Shown in pieces: positions 62,290 through 64,000 of a stretch of 64,000 nt of DNA. The position numbers and the translations under genes are program-made. Origin of the DNA: Phragmites australis. Taxonomy: Eukaryota > Streptophyta > Magnoliopsida > Poales > Poaceae. The notes below the pieces were generated by a model that searched no databases, was not told the DNA's origin, and was given only the letters and a program-made list of their open reading frames with translations. Position 1 is the stretch's first letter. Each line of letters opens with the position of its first letter. The stretch covers positions 48,037,001-48,101,000 of the forward strand of contig NC_084921.1 in the NCBI RefSeq assembly GCF_958298935.1, given 5' to 3'.

Positions 62290-63960
62290 TCGTTGGAGCT
62301 ACATACACTCTTATAACTATGCTTAGTCTTGCTCGGCGAAGGCTGCGGACTTTGGTGCTTGGTGAAGGTACTTCTTCCTCCGTAACTGAAGTCGAAGGTA
62401 CCTCTTCGCCCTGCTCGGCGAAGGGGGTTTCGGCGAAGGCTGTTGCTGAGGCTTCGGTTAACGTAGTCGATGTAGCAGAGGTTGAAGGATGCTACCGTGG
62501 CTCGCTGAAGTCAATGATGTCTTTGCGTCTCTGCTCACGTGCGCCGGCCAAACTCTTAGGACCTAGGACGGGATTTAAACCCTGGTGCCCTCCGTAGCGT
62601 CTCTTGATCGTTGTTCGTGAGTGGGGAAAGATGCCATGTTATTGTCGTAGTCGAAATCGGTGTGGGCGAAGTCGTCGTGGACGAAGCCCCTCTGTCGACA
62701 TCAAAGTCGACGAAGGCGAAGGTGTTGCGGCCCAAGCCCCTCTGGTTGACGTGGTCATAGTCGACGAAGGCGAGTTGTTGCGGCCGAAGCCCCTCTGGTC
62801 AATGTCAAAGTCGATGAAGGCGAAGTTGTCGTGGCCGAAGTCCCTTTGGTCGACATGGTCATAGTCGACGAAGGCAAGGTCGTCGTGGCTGAAGCCCCTC
62901 TGGTCGATGTGGTCATAGTCGATGAAGGCAAGGTCGTCGCGGTCGAAGCCCCTCTGGTTGACGTTGTCGTAGTCGACGAAGGCGAGGTCGTCGCGGTCGA
63001 AGCCGCTTTGGTCGATGTCAAAGTCGATGAAGGCGAAGGTGTAGATGAAGCCGAAGGCGAAGACGACTCTCTTTGAGTCGATGACGAAGTCGAAGACGAC
63101 GAAGACTCCAACTAGAGCTTTGTCGACCTAGCCGAAGTCGAAGGCGAGGATGACTCTCTTTGAGTTGATGTCGAAGTCGAAGGAGACGAAGACTCTTACC
63201 AGAGCTTCATCGACGTAGCCGAAGCCGAAGGCAAATATGACTTTCTTTGAGTTGATGCCGAAATCAAATTTTAAGAGGCCAAAGTAGTGGTTGTAGCCGA
63301 CAGTGGTGGTCGGCGATGCACCATACACGAAGTAATCTTTGGCTTTGCGGGGCTCGAAGGGCTGTGTTTCCTTAAGACTTACTGTCTGAGATTCGAGTGA
63401 TGCGGTTGCCTTTACCTCAGGCCATGCGACACCTCGATTCTGCATCGTATGGGCCACAACCTGCTCTTTAAGTCGATTTGCGCTGCCTTTGCTCAAGGAC
63501 CAGCGGCACTTCGACTTCTTGTCCTACAGGACTAGATACACTTTGCACCTTTTTCAGAAACAAAAAACACATAATAACCGATGTATGCTTTGGCGTATGC
63601 ACATGAAGAATAAATACTTCAATGCATGGATATAATGCATGTGTGCAGAAAGTACCAAACTTCTATGCATATTGAGAATAGTTATTTTGATGTATTCAAG
63701 TAATGCAATACGTGGTGCAAGTACTTGACACTTCGACTTTTTCTTTCTGTGGGGGTGCCTTGCCTCTGGCGAGGATGAGCAACACCTCGAGTTTTCTTGT
63801 GAAGGTGCATTGCCTATGTTTTGTTGAGCAACACCTTGAATTTTTCCTTTCTGAATGTCCGTTTTGACTTCAGTGCGAGGCTGGCACTCTTAGCTCCCTA
63901 CTTGTTTATGATCCGAAGAATTGATTGATCTTCGGTGCGAGGGCATGCACTTTTAGCCCC
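62290..63960 (+). repeat. GTCGAC/GAAGGC-rich element, copy B, inside VHA-a intron 2
   Basis: Same order and orientation as 19460-20860: GGCGAAGGC-rich lead, GGACGGGATTTAAACCC, tandem GTCGACGAAGGCGAAGTCGT units (62640-63240), then TGAGTTGATGCCGA, GACTTCTTGTCCTACAGGAC and CACATGAAGAATAAATACTT. From 62830 the repeat settles into a 54-bp period that reads VVVAEAPLVDVVIVDEG repeated four times (62831-63030). The element may extend beyond the window; 63700-64000 has further short repeats (CACCTCGA, GTGCGAGG). Confidence 0.75.
62831..63030 (+). repeat. 54-bp tandem repeat coding an 18-residue periodic peptide
   Basis: About four units of 54 bp. Each reads, in one frame, a variant of VVAVEAPLVDVVIVDEGK, and in the opposite strand a Ser/Thr-rich repeat. 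The frame is open because the period is a multiple of three; there is no promoter or protein family support, so it is annotated as a repeat. Confidence 0.85.
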
Positions 63961-64000
63961 CGTCTTTTGTAATCCGAAAGCGCTAACTGCCTGTGAATTA

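Larger units (their letters stand above)
61885..64000 (+). other. VHA-a intron 2 (incomplete) carrying a repeat element
   Basis: The donor GTATTC at 61885 opens an intron that is not closed in the window. After about 350 bp of ordinary T-rich intron sequence the GAAGGC/GTCGAC element begins (about 62290). No further VHA-a exon was found up to 64000; the expected next exon is absent here. Confidence 0.7.

Noticed and set aside
62755..63111. Ser/Thr-rich 118-codon minus-strand protein and Val-rich 81-codon plus-strand protein
   Set aside because: Both result from a 54-bp repeat whose length is a multiple of three; no domain or gene structure supports expression.

Overview
The window is nuclear DNA from a grass (Poaceae, most likely a panicoid such as a sorghum, Setaria or Panicum relative). 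Reasons: intron-containing plant genes, GC-rich first exons next to AT-rich introns, and grass-type Gypsy/Copia LTRs, Tourist and hAT elements and a Mutator-like transposon. No bacterial, organellar or viral feature was recognised. The organism call is an inference; no search was run.

Genes. Three complete genes lie on the minus strand: a nine-exon serine carboxypeptidase-like gene (10617-13930, 456 aa), a five-exon IQ67-domain (IQD) calmodulin-binding gene (32285-35119, 491 aa) and a three-coding-exon ICR/RIP ROP-effector scaffold gene (51106-55527, 495 aa). One gene runs off the right edge on the plus strand: the first two coding exons of a VHA-a1-like V-ATPase subunit a (60717-61884). Three pseudogenes are clear. 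Two are tandem copies of the plant 'ureidoglycolate hydrolase' (AllA-like cupin) gene: copy 1 (364-2703) has a solo LTR in exon 1 and a lost splice donor; copy 2 (4248-6692) is split by a 2-kb insertion. The third is a fragment related to Arabidopsis At4g08330 (9238-9666).

Repeats fill the rest. 0-9 kb: broken AllA copies, a degenerate Gypsy reverse-transcriptase plus LTR, and a MITE. 14.6-19 kb: AT-rich MITE-like repeats. 19.4-27.5 kb: a nest in which GTCGAC/GAAGGC-rich repeat DNA is interrupted by two LTRs (21693-23689 and 24969-26414), both with recognisable target duplications. 28.4-31.6 kb: two back-to-back Tourist-like MITEs and a foldback element. 38.5-42.1 kb: a 1.1-kb hAT element and a minus-strand Gypsy LTR carrying a nested 414-bp hAT element. 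42636-50212: a complete-ended 7.6-kb Mutator-like element (11-bp target duplication, about 95-bp terminal inverted repeats, arrays of subterminal repeats) with a degenerate transposase and, downstream, a plant-mobile-domain-like fragment. The VHA-a gene carries a 347-bp MITE upstream of its start, and its second intron contains a second copy of the GTCGAC/GAAGGC-rich element found at 19.4 kb.

The genes show no pathway clustering; they are unrelated single-copy plant genes (vacuolar/secretory protease, calmodulin scaffold, ROP scaffold, proton pump) separated by transposable elements. The most informative signals are the exact insertion footprints, which order the insertion events.
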